A DNA stretch of 64,000 nt from RYN-230 sp963813975 (GCA_963813975.1 CAWFAP010000001.1:1037099-1101098); one strand, 5' to 3'. Shown: positions 35,165-43,919, counted from the first letter of the stretch. Notes: a model not told the origin generated them from the letters alone. A program made the numbers and translations.

Positions 35165-36316
35165 ATGGCCCAGACTCACGGCACGTGCTCCGACCGGTTC
35201 AGCGGAGTGCGGGAGACGCTGGAAGAGTCGCTGAAGGCGCAGGACGTCGGCGCTTCGGTGGCGGTGTACCTGGACGGCGAGCCGGTGGTCGACCTGTGGG
35301 GCGGGTACGCCGACGCGGCGCGCACCACGCTCTGGCAGCGCGACTCCATCCTCAACACCTGGTCCACCACGAAGACGATGACGGCGCTGTGCGCGCTGAT
35401 CCTGGCCGACCGGGGCGACCTCGACCTGACCGCGCCGGTGGCCAGGTACTGGCCCGAGTTCGCCGCCGCGGGCAAGCAGGACGTCGAGGTCCGGCACCTG
35501 CTGTCGCACACGGCCGGGCTGCCGACCTGGGACGAGCCGATGACGGTCGCCGACCTGTACGACTGGCCGAAGGCGACGGCGCGGCTGGCCGCGCAGGCGC
35601 CCCGCTGGGAGCCGGGGACGCAGGCCGGCTACCACGCGGTGACCCAGGGCCACCTGGTCGGCGAGGTGGTCCGCCGGGTCACGGGCGTCAGCCTGGGCAC
35701 GTTCTTCGCGGGCGAGGTGGCCGGGCCGCTGGGCGCCGATTTCCACATCGGGCTCCCCGCCGAGCACGATGGCCGCGTGATCCCCGTCTTCCCGCCGCCC
35801 CCGCCGTCGGCCGCGGATCGGGAGCCGACGGCGCCCGGTGGCGGGCAGGGCGAGGCCGAGGCCGCCCCGCGTGGACGTGGTAACCCGCCGATTGACCCCG
35901 CGGAGGCCAACACCGTGGCCTGGCGGCGGGCCGAGATCCCGGCCGCCGGCGGGCACGGCAACGCCCGCTCGGTCGGCGCCGTGCAGTCGGTGCTGGCAGG
36001 CGGCGGGACGGCGCGCGGCGTCCGGCTGCTGTCCCCGGAGGGCTGCGAGCGCGCTCTGGCGGAGCAGTATCGCGGGCTGGACGCCATCCTCGGCGTGCCA
36101 ATGCGCTATGGCAACGGTTACGGCCTGAACAGCGGCTGGCTGCCCAACCCGCGGACCTGCTTCTGGGGCGGCTGGGGCGGCTCGATGGTCGTCGTCAACC
36201 TGGACGCCAGGATGACCGTGTCCTACGTGATGAATCAGATGCTCGACCAGGGTGGCATGAGCGACGGCCGGGCATTCGGCATCGTGGTGGCCGCCTACGA
36301 GGGCCTGTCCGGATAG
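35165..36316 (+). CDS. Serine hydrolase, beta-lactamase/EstB family
   Basis: 383 residues of class C beta-lactamase-like fold. The nucleophile motif SxxK is STTK in ILNTWSTTKTMTALCALI; the Tyr motif appears as GYHAVTQGHLVGEVVRR; WGGWGGSMVVVN near the C-terminus fills the place of the KTG strand. Enzymes of this family are esterases or DD-peptidase-like hydrolases. There is no signal peptide, so it is cytoplasmic and more likely an esterase. An insertion rich in Pro and Gly (residues ~205-245) has no counterpart in small relatives. Confidence 0.87.
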   Translation: MAQTHGTCSDRFSGVRETLEESLKAQDVGASVAVYLDGEPVVDLWGGYADAARTTLWQRDSILNTWSTTKTMTALCALILADRGDLDLTAPVARYWPEFAAAGKQDVEVRHLLSHTAGLPTWDEPMTVADLYDWPKATARLAAQAPRWEPGTQAGYHAVTQGHLVGEVVRRVTGVSLGTFFAGEVAGPLGADFHIGLPAEHDGRVIPVFPPPPPSAADREPTAPGGGQGEAEAAPRGRGNPPIDPAEANTVAWRRAEIPAAGGHGNARSVGAVQSVLAGGGTARGVRLLSPEGCERALAEQYRGLDAILGVPMRYGNGYGLNSGWLPNPRTCFWGGWGGSMVVVNLDARMTVSYVMNQMLDQGGMSDGRAFGIVVAAYEGLSG

Positions 36317-36489
36317 CCGCCGGCGCTGGTTTCCGCGTCGCTGGTCAGAAGCTGACCTGAACGGCGGCGGGCCGCGGGACGGCCAGTCAGCCCTGGGGCG
36401 CGCGCGCTGAGCGCAGGCTCGGCCCGCGAGGGCTGGCAGACTGCAGAGCGCGCAGCAAGCGTGGCACCCCCGGGCCGAGATCGGAGTGG

Positions 36490-37395
36490 ATGTTGAAGGC
36501 AGCCCGTTTCAGCCAGTTCGGGGGCCCGGAGGTCCTCGAGATCGTGGATCTCCCCGATCCGCATCCGGGGCCCGGCCAGGTCCGGATTGCGGTGTGCGCG
36601 GCCGGCGTCAACCCGAGCGACTGGAAGAAGCGCAAGGGCCTGATGGATGGGGAACTCCCGCAGACCATGGGCCACGAGGCGGCGGGCGTCGTCGACGAGC
36701 TCGGCGAGGGCGTTGCGGACGTGGCCGCCGGCGATCGCGTGTTCGGCTTCTCCGCCGAGGGGGCGGCCCAGGCCGAGCTGGCGGTGCTGTCCTACTATGC
36801 GCCGATCCCGCCGTCGCTCGACTTCGCTGGGGCTGCCGCGCTGCCGGCCGCCATCGAGACGGCCACGCGCGCGCTCGACCAGCTCGGCGCCGGGAGCGGC
36901 GGCACGCTGCTCATCAACGGCGCCTCCGGAAGTGTCGGCAGCGCTGCGGTTCAGCTCGCCGTGGCGCGCGGCACGCGCGTGATCGGCACGGCCAGCCCGG
37001 CCAACCACGACTACCTGCGCTCGCTGGGCGCCGAGCCCGTCGCCTACGGCGAGGGCCTCGCCGGGCGGGTTCGCGCACTCGCGCCCGACGGCGTCGACGC
37101 GGCGCTCGACGTCGCCGGGAGCGGCATCCTGCCCGAGCTCATCCAGCTCGCGGGCGGCCCGGAGCACGTCGTGACGATCGCCGACTTCGGTGGCGCGCAG
37201 GAGCACGGGGTGAGGTTCAGCAGCGGGGACGCCGGCCGTGCCGTCCACGTGCTCGCCGAGATTGGCGAGCTGATCGAGTCCGGGCGCTTCTCGCTGCCGG
37301 TCGCGCAGACCTTCCCGCTCGCCGGGATCGCGGAGGCGCACCGCGTCAGCGAGGACGGTCACGTGCGCGGGAAGCTCGTGCTGCTGGTCGGCTGA
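36490..37395 (+). CDS. Zinc-independent quinone oxidoreductase (MDR superfamily)
   Basis: 301 residues. MLKAARFSQFGGPEVLEIVD starts the GroES-like domain; VCAAGVNPSDWKKRKG and MGHEAAGVVDELGEGVADV follow. The cofactor domain has the Rossmann-type LLINGASGSVGSAAVQLAVA, as in NADPH:quinone oxidoreductases that lack the structural zinc cysteines. It probably reduces quinones or enones. It ends beside the truncated minus-strand sensor kinase remnant. Two further MDR genes lie at 39.5-41.4 kb, but this one is clearly more distant. Confidence 0.88.
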   Translation: MLKAARFSQFGGPEVLEIVDLPDPHPGPGQVRIAVCAAGVNPSDWKKRKGLMDGELPQTMGHEAAGVVDELGEGVADVAAGDRVFGFSAEGAAQAELAVLSYYAPIPPSLDFAGAAALPAAIETATRALDQLGAGSGGTLLINGASGSVGSAAVQLAVARGTRVIGTASPANHDYLRSLGAEPVAYGEGLAGRVRALAPDGVDAALDVAGSGILPELIQLAGGPEHVVTIADFGGAQEHGVRFSSGDAGRAVHVLAEIGELIESGRFSLPVAQTFPLAGIAEAHRVSEDGHVRGKLVLLVG

Positions 37396-37461
37396 TGCGA
37401 TCGCCGCGACCGTGCGTGACCCGGCTCACCCAGCCAGGCTGCGTCCCGGGTCGCCCGGGGG

Positions 37462-38423
37462 CAGTGCACCTGGGTGGCCAGCAGCACCAGCCCGGCGTAT
37501 ACCCCAACCAGCACCCCGGTCACGATCGCATACGCCAGGGTCCGGCTGATGATCCGGTCGATCTCATACAGGCGGTACTTCAAGATCCCCACGCCGATGC
37601 CCACCGGCAGCGCGGCCAGCCCGATCCCGAGAATCTCTACTACGACGCTGGTCGAGCTGGTCCCCAACGACACGGCGATCACGGCCAGGGTAACCGCGGC
37701 GGCGGTGGCCAGCCACTTCAGCTGCTGGCGCCGCTGGCCCGTGGCGCGCCGCCAGCTAAGAACCTGGTAGGCCAGGAACGACAGCACGATGACCAGGATC
37801 AAGCCCAGGACCAGTACCCCCGCCGCGGCGAGGGGCCGCCGTGCGGCCGCCCGGTGCTGATCAGGTTGCCGGCGGCGTCGACGCGGACGTCATCACGGGC
37901 CACGGCGGTGACCGCCGGTGCAAAGACAGCCGCCGACGCCAGCGCTCCGGCCACCGCATAGGCCCGCAGTACCCACCGCCAGCGCCGCGCCGCCAGCCTG
38001 CCGTCCGGGAACAGCAAAATCACCACCGGAAATAACAGCAGCGCCGATGCCCACAACGGCGTGAGCAGCACGGCGACCGGGGCCAGCGGGAGGCCATGGT
38101 GGCCGAACCGGTAGTACAAGGCGGCGTACCCGCCGGCCACGCCGCTCAGCAGGAACACCACGATGAAGGTGATCAGGATTCAGCCGATCGGATTGCCCGG
38201 CTGGCGGCGGGCCACGACGAAGCCCACCGCGCGTAGACCACCGCGACGGGGACAATCGGCCCCGAGCCCAGGACCGACAGCTGACCGATCAGGGCGCTCA
38301 GCACCAGCGCGCCGGCCAGCAGCATCAGCACCAGGACGGCCAGGACCGTCGCCGTCCCCGGAGACGCCAGCCGGAAGCGGGCGGAGGCCGGTTCCGGCCG
38401 CCTGCCGCCGGTACTCTCACCAT
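37462..38423 (-). pseudogene. Sensor histidine kinase membrane region, kinase domain lost
   Basis: Pieces of the multi-helix sensor part found before GAF/HisKA domains appear in order: VLAVLVLMLLAGALVLSALI, GFVVARRQPGNPIG, then a TGA (38180-38182) where a Trp is expected, ILITFIVVFLLSGVAGGYAA, FPDGRLAARRWRW, and after another frame change GVGILKYRLYEIDRIISRTL and VLVGVYAGLVLLATQV. The dimerisation and ATP-binding domains that should follow are absent; sequence ends beside the quinone oxidoreductase gene. The in-frame TGA and missing 3' half make this a true pseudogene. Confidence 0.7.
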
Positions 38424-38729
38424 GAGAGGCAACGCTACGCCCGCGGCGTTCCGGGAACGTTACGGCCTGGCCAGGTCGCCCGAGGTCAGCGCACCCAGGG
38501 GAGACTGGCTGACATGTCGGAGAAGCACCTCGTAGTACTCGTAACCCAGTGATCATCCGCGCCAGAATAGGCCGACCACGTGCGAATGGGCGATCGGGAT
38601 GTCTCATGCGTCGCTTAGGCCGGGCTAGCCAGCCGTTCGCCGGTGCTCAGGTGTCGAGAAAGCAATCCTGGCTACGACCACACCATGAGCACTGATGAAC
38701 TCAGCTTCGACCAGAGAGGTCTACCCGTC

Positions 38730-39374
38730 ATGTCACTTATTCGTGTGCACAACCTTTCCGTCTCGCTCGATGGCTTCGGCGCCGGTGCTGACCAGAGCCT
38801 GGAGGCACCCTTCGGGCATGCCGGCCAGCGGCTGGTGCGCTGGTTCACCGGCACCCGCTCATTTCAGGTCATGCAGGGCCAGCAAGGCGGGAACACCGGC
38901 ATCGACGACGCCTTCGCGAGCAGCTGGGGGCCGGGCATCGGCGTAGAGATCATGGGGCGCAACAAGTTCGGCCCGCAACGCGGACCGTGGACTGATGAGG
39001 AGTGGAAGGGCTGGTGGGGCGAGGAGCCGCCGTTCCATACCCCCGTTTTCGTGCTCACCCATCACGTCAGGCCCTCGATCGAGATGAAGGGCGGCACCAC
39101 CTTCCACTTCATCGACGCCAGCCCGGCGCAGGCGCTCGCGGCGGCCAGGGAGGCGGCGGGTGGCCTCGACGTCCGCATCGGCGGCGGCCCGGCCACCGTC
39201 CGCCAGTTCCTGGCCGCCGGCCTGATCGATCACATGCACATCGCGCTCGTGCCGATTCTCCTCGGCCGCGGCGAGTCCCTCTGGGACGGACTGGAGAGCC
39301 TGGAGGAGCAGTTCGCCATCGAGTCGGTGAGCTCCCCGAGCGGCGTCACCCACGTCACGTTCACCCGTCGTTAG
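38730..39374 (+). CDS. Dihydrofolate reductase/RibD-fold protein
   Basis: About 214 residues. LIRVHNLSVSLDGFGAGADQ at the N-terminus, GVEIMGRNKFGPQRGPW, FVLTHHVRP and MHIALVPILLGRGESLWDGL are the pattern of YyaP/RibD-C-like DHFR-fold proteins that bind NADPH. The GGGPATVRQFLAAGLIDHMH segment is the cofactor-binding glycine region. The true substrate is unknown for this subgroup. ATG 38730 has GAGAGG upstream; ATG 38685 would add 15 residues. Confidence 0.87.
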   Translation: MSLIRVHNLSVSLDGFGAGADQSLEAPFGHAGQRLVRWFTGTRSFQVMQGQQGGNTGIDDAFASSWGPGIGVEIMGRNKFGPQRGPWTDEEWKGWWGEEPPFHTPVFVLTHHVRPSIEMKGGTTFHFIDASPAQALAAAREAAGGLDVRIGGGPATVRQFLAAGLIDHMHIALVPILLGRGESLWDGLESLEEQFAIESVSSPSGVTHVTFTRR

Positions 39375-39502
39375 CCGCGCTTAGAACTCTTAACAGTTTG
39401 GTATCCCGAATCCGCGGCGGACCAATCGACACCCTCACCGCCTTGGCCACGCGGCTAACGCTGATCCACGAGGAGGGCAGGACCGGTCGCTGTCCTGAGT
39501 CC

Positions 39503-40420
39503 TCACGGACGAACGCTGATGATCGTCTTCCCCTTGTGCCGCTCGGCCGGATTGAGGGCGGCGACGGCATCGTCGAGGGTCGCGACGTTGCCGATGTTCG
39601 TCCGCAGCCGTCCGTCCCGCACCCGTTGCACGACCTCACCCAGTTGGGCACGATCGGACTCGACCACGAAATCGACCGCCAGGCCGTCGGCGGGCCGAGC
39701 GTCGGCCGGTCCGACGACGGATACCAGCGTTCCCCCGGCCCGGACCAGACCCGCGGACCGCTGCTGGATGTCGCCGCCGATGACATCGAAAACCAGGTTG
39801 ACTCCGCCGACGTCTTCCAGCGGGTCGTTCTCGAGGTCGGCGAACTCCTGCGCGCCGAAGTCGAGCGCCTTCTGACGGTCGGCAGCGCGTCCGGTGCCGA
39901 TGACGTACGCACCGAACTCACGCGCAAGCTGCGTCACCATCGTCCCGACTGCGCCGGCCGCGCCGTGCACGAGCACGCTCTGCCCCGCCTGAAGGCGGCC
40001 GTGCTCGAACAGTCCCTGCCACGCGGTCAGCCCCGAAATCGGCAGGCTCGCGCCCACCGTGAAGTCAACGTCGGCCGGCAGCGGCGCGAGGTTGCGTGCC
40101 TCGACGGCCACATACTCCGCCAGGGTGCCGTCGCGATGCCAGTCCGTGAGGCCGAACACCCGCTGTCCCACCGACAGCCCCGTCGTGCCATAGCCGAGGG
40201 CGGTGACCACTCCGGCCAGCTCGTGCCCAGGGATTGACGGTGTCCGGTCACGGTCGCGGCGATCGGTCCAGGTCGAGGGCCACGCCAGCTCAGTCGGGAC
40301 GAATCCCGACGCATGAACCTCAACGACGACGTCGTTTATCGCTGCCGCCGGCTCGGGCCGCTCCACGAGCGTCATCCCGGCGGTTCCCGCAGCCTGGTCG
40401 GTCACGACGATCGCTTTCAT
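39503..40420 (-). CDS. Quinone oxidoreductase-like MDR protein, tandem copy A
   Basis: 306 residues. MKAIVVTDQAAGTAGMTLVE, then PSIPGHELAGVVTALGYGTT and VGQRVFGLTDWHRDGTLAEY; the cofactor loop is VLVHGAAGAVGTMVTQLARE. It is the NADPH-dependent alkenal/quinone oxidoreductase type without catalytic zinc. GAGGAG precedes ATG 40420. It begins 55 nt after the stop of a very similar gene (copy B), with near-identical stretches such as TGRAADRQKALDFGA in both. The two are evidently a tandem duplication in one operon, and this is the downstream copy. Confidence 0.88.
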   Translation of the reverse strand: MKAIVVTDQAAGTAGMTLVERPEPAAAINDVVVEVHASGFVPTELAWPSTWTDRRDRDRTPSIPGHELAGVVTALGYGTTGLSVGQRVFGLTDWHRDGTLAEYVAVEARNLAPLPADVDFTVGASLPISGLTAWQGLFEHGRLQAGQSVLVHGAAGAVGTMVTQLAREFGAYVIGTGRAADRQKALDFGAQEFADLENDPLEDVGGVNLVFDVIGGDIQQRSAGLVRAGGTLVSVVGPADARPADGLAVDFVVESDRAQLGEVVQRVRDGRLRTNIGNVATLDDAVAALNPAERHKGKTIISVRP

Positions 40421-40475
40421 CGGAATTGTCTCCTCGGTCATTTGTCTCTTCGGTGCATTGATGGGCGCGTGTCGC

Positions 40476-41393
40476 TCACGGACGAACGCGGATGATCGTC
40501 TGCCCGCTGATCCGCTCGGCCGGATTGAAAGCCGCGACGGCATCGTCGAGGGTCGCGATGTTGCCGATGTTCGTCCGCAGCCGTCCGTCCCGCACCCGCC
40601 GGACGATCTCACCCAGCTGGGCGCGATCGGACATGACAACAAAGTCGATGGCCAAGCCGTCCATAGGCCGCGCCTCGGGCGGGCCGGCGATGGTCACCAG
40701 CGTTCCTCCGGCCCGAATCACGCCTGCGGACCGCCTTTGGATAACTCCGCCGATGACGTCGAATACCAGGTCGACGCCGCCGACGTCTTCCAGCGCGTCG
40801 TTGTCGAGGTCGACGAACTCCATCGCGCCGAAGTCGAGCGCCTTCTGACGGTCGGCAGCGCGTCCGGTGCCGATGACATAGGCGCCAGCCTCACGTGCGA
40901 GCTGCGCCACCATCGACCCGACTGAGCCGGCCGCGCCGTGTACGAGGACGCTCCGCCCCGCCTGAAGGCGGCCGTGGTCGAACAGTCCCTGCCACGCGGT
41001 CAGACCCGGCATCGGCAGGCTCGCGCCCACCGTGAAGTTGACGTCGCCCGGCAGCGGCGCGAGGTTGCGTGCCCCGATCGCCACATACTCCGCCAGCCCT
41101 CCGCCGCGATACGAGTCCGTGAGGCCGAACACCCGCTGTCCCAGCGACAACCCCGTCGTGCCATAGCCGAGGGCGGTGACCACTCCAGCCAGCTCCTGCC
41201 CAGGAATCGACGGTGTTCGGTCACGGCCGAGGCGATCAGTCCAGGTCGAGGGCCACGTCAGCTCACCCGAGGTGAATCCCGACCCATGAACCTGAACAAC
41301 GACGTCGTTTATCGCCGGTTCCGGCTCAGACCGCTCCACCAGCGTCATCCCGGCCGTTCCCGCAGCTTCATCCGTCACGACAATCGCTTTCAT
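40476..41393 (-). CDS. Quinone oxidoreductase-like MDR protein, tandem copy B
   Basis: 305 residues and the same length and layout as copy A: MKAIVVTDEAAGTAGMTLVE, PSIPGQELAGVVTALGYGTT, VLVHGAAGSVGSMVAQLARE. Differences are spread through the protein, including the substrate-side LTDSYRGGGLAEYV against LTDWHRDGTLAEYV in A, so the copies may differ in substrate. ATG 41393 overlaps the stop of a possible 34-codon reading frame (TGATG), and GGGAGG is present just upstream. First clear gene of the operon. Confidence 0.88.
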   Translation of the reverse strand: MKAIVVTDEAAGTAGMTLVERSEPEPAINDVVVQVHGSGFTSGELTWPSTWTDRLGRDRTPSIPGQELAGVVTALGYGTTGLSLGQRVFGLTDSYRGGGLAEYVAIGARNLAPLPGDVNFTVGASLPMPGLTAWQGLFDHGRLQAGRSVLVHGAAGSVGSMVAQLAREAGAYVIGTGRAADRQKALDFGAMEFVDLDNDALEDVGGVDLVFDVIGGVIQRRSAGVIRAGGTLVTIAGPPEARPMDGLAIDFVVMSDRAQLGEIVRRVRDGRLRTNIGNIATLDDAVAAFNPAERISGQTIIRVRP

Positions 41394-41497
41394 CAGGCAC
41401 CTCCCTGTATCCAGTCATCGCCGCTGCACCATGAGGCCTGCCCGGCCTTCGCGAGCGTCGTCAGCGTGGCGAGGCGTGCATCAATGCCCTGCCTCAT
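41393..41497 (-). CDS. Possible 34-residue leader ORF upstream of MDR copy B
   Basis: ATG 41497 opens a 34-codon frame (begins MRQGIDARLATLTTLAKAGQ) whose TGA shares a base with the ATG of copy B (TGATG). Translational coupling would follow if it is translated. There is no clear ribosome binding site and no family resemblance. It may be the end of a lost gene or a leader peptide. Confidence 0.25.
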   Translation of the reverse strand: MRQGIDARLATLTTLAKAGQASWCSGDDWIQGGA

Positions 41498-41580
41498 AGT
41501 TACGTACAGTCAATCGCGGTAACGAGACAACTGCTGGCCGGACCAGGCCTCAGCGGGGGCGGGCAGTTGGTTGACACCGG

Positions 41581-41697
41581 TTTGTGGGCGACTACGTCCT
41601 CACCGCGGAGAACCTCATCACCGGATCCCTCGCTGACGATGACGACGCCATGGGTGGGTACCACATCGGGATCCACCGGCCGCGTGGACGTGGGTGA
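41581..41697 (+). pseudogene. FAD-dependent oxidoreductase remnant
   Basis: A short in-frame run reads FVGDYVLTAENLITG and DDAMGGYHIGIHRPRGRG up to TGA 41695-41697. It resembles the VGDYVLT...MGSYPID segment found in FAD-dependent oxidoreductases of actinomycetes. Nothing upstream or downstream continues the protein. This is a small fragment left by deletion. Confidence 0.35.
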
Positions 41698-41733
41698 GAT
41701 TGCGGCCGCCCGGCCACAGGAGGAGGGTTTCAT

Positions 41734-41880
41734 GGCGGTGATCACGCGCGGTTTCGGCGGCCCGCAGACGTGACGACACCGATCTCCCGCCTGGTCAGTA
41801 CCGCACGGACGACTTCAGCCTCGTCCTGCTCGGGAGACGGCGCCGACTCGCCCCGTCGCTTCCGGCGCTTCGGCGTCATC
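41734..41880 (+). pseudogene. Sulfite-oxidase-like molybdopterin enzyme, N-terminal remnant
   Basis: GGAGGAGGG followed by ATG 41734 starts MAVITRGFGG. After a stop and a frame change the next frame reads DDTDLPPGQYRTDDFSLVLL. The combination RGF...LPPGQY..DDFPVL is the N-terminal signature of YedY/sulfite-oxidase-like molybdopterin oxidoreductases in actinomycetes. Everything after ~150 nt is missing, and a minus-strand gene follows. Genuine remnant, moderate confidence. Confidence 0.4.
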
Positions 41881-42112
41881 CTTCGAACCCGACGTGAGAA
41901 AACCCGAAGTGCACACGGCGACCGGCTCGACCGCCTGGTGTTTCTGGTCGGCTGGCACGTCGGTGTACGCGGCGAGCTAAGCCCGGCTGACCTGAGGGCA
42001 TCGCAGTCTGCGGTGCCCCTTCGAGTGCCTGTAGCCGGGCCACTCGGGCCCGCAAGCCGATATGGGGCTTGATATCTAAGGCTGGCTGATTTCTTGGCCC
42101 CGTGCCAGATGG

Positions 42113-42791
42113 TCATTCGGTGCTGCGCGCCCACGCCCTTCTGAGGGCAAGGATCTCGGCGGCGCTGTTTTCCCGGGCTATATAGGGAATGTCCAGCGCG
42201 TAGCGCATCCGCTCGCAGGATCCGGCGGTACACCGCAGCGACGTCTCCCAGGATCGCGTTGTACAGATCAGTACCAGCCATGCAGTACACGTCCAGCAGG
42301 ACCGGCCGGCCGGCGGCGCTGTAGATGTGCGCGTCGTCCAGGTCGCACCTGCCCCACCAGGGCGTCGACTTCCGGTACTCCGCATCGATCCGCTGCGCTG
42401 CCCGGCTAACCTCCTGGAACTCCGGATCCCCGTCCCGGGCCTGCCACTGCTCGGCGAAGTCCTTCACGACCGGATGGCCCACCGGGACGACGAACTCCAT
42501 GAAGACGACCGAACCGCCGCCTTTCAGTTCGGCCGCCAGGTCGATCCGCGGCAGCCACCGATTGCCGGCGCACTCGCGGCACAAGTCCACGAATGCCCAG
42601 TAGGCTGGGTCAAACGGGCATACCCGTGCGGTGACGTGTCCCACTGGGGACCGCAGCGCCACCGCCCAGTCGCCCACCCCGCATGGCACCCAGCCCGCTC
42701 CGGCCAGCTCGGCCAGAACCTGGCGATGAGACAGCGACGCCCAGGTCAGGAATGCCCAGGTGGCCAGCACTCGGCTCAGGCACGGCAGCAT
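42113..42791 (-). pseudogene. Hypothetical protein, one frameshift near the C-terminus
   Basis: About 225 residues in two frames. The main frame from ATG 42791 reads HRQVLAELAGAGWVPCGVGD, WAVALRSPVGHVTARVCPFD, WLPRIDLAAELKGGGSVVFM and later WWGRCDLDDAHIYSAAGRPV. Near 42200 coding passes to another frame ending YALDIPYIARENSAAEILAL to the stop at 42113. The sequence is balanced and soluble, and it recalls hypothetical proteins of bacteriophage or aminoglycoside-kinase-like context, but I cannot name a family. The gene immediately precedes the toxin-antitoxin pair on the same strand. Confidence 0.5.
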
Positions 42792-42842
42792 CGTAACTGC
42801 GTGTCACCGGACGACCCACCGGATTATTCGGCCGCGCAGGCT

Positions 42843-43184
42843 CTAGTCGGCAGCGCCCCCGGATTGGATCGCAAGAACCTGGCTGGCCAGCTGAGGCACG
42901 TCGATGTCCGCCACGTCCCACAAGATGTCGAGATCGACCTCGAAGTAGCCGTGCACGACGCGGTTGCGGGTGGCGATGATCTGGCGCCAGGGCACCCCGG
43001 GGTGCTGGGCGATGAACCCATCGGACAGCCCGGCGGCGGCCTCCCCGATCACCTGGATCAGGTGCACCAGCACGATCTGCGTGTCCTCGTCGCCGTCGAA
43101 CGCTGCCCGGCCTTTAGCGGCCCGGATGGCGATCTTCTCAGCGGCTTCGAGGATGTCGGCCAGCCGCTCGTCGTCACGCCTCAC
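42843..43184 (-). CDS. hepT: HepT-like (DUF86) RNase toxin
   Basis: 113 helical residues with the HEPN motif RNRVVHGY (Rx4HxY) required for RNA cleavage by HepT toxins, after RLADILEAAEKIAIRAAKG. It overlaps the upstream nucleotidyltransferase gene by 4 nt. In known HepT/MntA systems the antitoxin adds AMP to the toxin near this motif (the Tyr is present here) and silences it. It probably works as a stress or anti-phage toxin-antitoxin pair, and its position beside an element border suits such a cargo. Confidence 0.88.
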   Translation of the reverse strand: MRRDDERLADILEAAEKIAIRAAKGRAAFDGDEDTQIVLVHLIQVIGEAAAGLSDGFIAQHPGVPWRQIIATRNRVVHGYFEVDLDILWDVADIDVPQLASQVLAIQSGGAAD

Positions 43185-43495
43185 AGGGCGACGGCCTCCC
43201 GCAGCACACGGTCGCGGATCCGGAGCTTCAGCCCACCCGGCGTCGCTACCTGGGTCATCACGCCGAGTTCATCTTCGACTCCCAGGGCGAACCCGGCCAT
43301 GTCGAAGTAGCCGTGGCCGCGCTCGACATCGACCAGCAGGTCCAGGTCACTGTCGGGGGTTGCCTCGCCGCGGGCCACCGAGCCGAAGACCCGGATGTTG
43401 CGCACGCCGAACCGCACGCCGAGCTGCGTGATCGCGTCGCGGTGTGCGCGTACCTCATCCAGCGTGACGGCACGCCGCGGAGCCTCAACCCTCAC
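43181..43495 (-). CDS. mntA: MntA-like minimal nucleotidyltransferase antitoxin
   Basis: About 104 residues. The active-site motif GSVARGEATPDSDLD fits GSx10DxD of minimal nucleotidyltransferases. FGVRNIRVFGS precedes it and VDVERGHGYFDMAGFALGVE follows. It should adenylylate HepT to neutralise it. GTG 43495 is chosen because GGAGGT lies 6 nt before it; an upstream in-frame GTG at 43513 is less well placed. The stop overlaps the HepT start by 4 nt. Confidence 0.88.
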   Translation of the reverse strand: MRVEAPRRAVTLDEVRAHRDAITQLGVRFGVRNIRVFGSVARGEATPDSDLDLLVDVERGHGYFDMAGFALGVEDELGVMTQVATPGGLKLRIRDRVLREAVAL

Positions 43496-43676
43496 GTGCC
43501 TACCTCCAGTCACCTCACAGGATAGAGGCTGAGCCCGGGCCCCCTATGTGATCGACGGCGAACCCGGGCTGGACCAGGCAGCTGACCGCGCAGCGGTTCC
43601 CGGCTTGCAGCCGTCGGACTCAGGGCCAATGAGTGCCGGGCTTGTTCAATTCCTGCCGCAAAATACCGGCGTGTCT

Positions 43677-43697
43677 TGATGGCAAACTGATGGCAAA
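43677..43697. repeat. Direct repeat pair TGATGGCAAA, 11-bp period
   Basis: TGATGGCAAA occurs at 43677-43686 and 43688-43697. One helical turn apart, such pairs are typical of arm-type binding sites for tyrosine integrases. This pair lies on the outer side of the tRNA fragment. Confidence 0.5.
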
Positions 43698-43701
43698 TGA
43701 T

Positions 43702-43735
43702 CAAGAAAGCCGGTCCCCGTCCCCGGGAACCGGCC
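43702..43735 (-). terminator. Terminator of the tRNA-Val locus
   Basis: On the minus strand, GCCGGTTCCC pairs with GGGGACCGGC (one mismatch) and is followed by TTTCTT. It lies 17 nt after the CCA end of the tRNA fragment, where a tRNA operon terminator belongs. Confidence 0.6.
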
Positions 43736-43751
43736 TCTGACCTGCGCAAAC

Positions 43752-43797
43752 TGGTGGGCGATACTGGGATTGAACCAGTGACCTCTTCGGTGTCAAC
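43752..43797 (-). other. Attachment site: 3' half of tRNA-Val(GAC)
   Basis: Read on the minus strand, the 46 nt give an anticodon loop TTGACAC with anticodon GAC, the anticodon stem strand CGAAG, variable loop, T-arm ACTGG-TTCAATC-CCAGT, acceptor strand ATCGCCC, and A-CCA. The 5' half of the tRNA (acceptor, D-arm, 5' anticodon stem) is absent; unrelated sequence leads into the integrase gene instead. This is the structure left at one end of an element that integrated into the 3' part of a tRNA gene. An intact tRNA-Val(GAC) should stand at the far end. Confidence 0.75.
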
Positions 43798-43919
43798 CCG
43801 TAAGTATGTTCGAATTCCCTCCCTGGCCAGAGGTACGCTCGGCGATATAAGGCCAGGTAGAGGTGCCATTCTGGGTTGCTCGCCATCGGCGCGTGCCGGA
43901 GGATATCGGGCGGGCTTGT

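Noticed and set aside
39002..40237. A 411-codon plus-strand frame
   Set aside because: It is antisense to MDR copy A and runs through the end of the DHFR-like gene in the wrong frame.
43752..43830. A complete tRNA gene on the minus strand
   Set aside because: Only the 3' half matches tRNA-Val. The 5' acceptor strand and D-arm are missing, so it is an attachment-site fragment.
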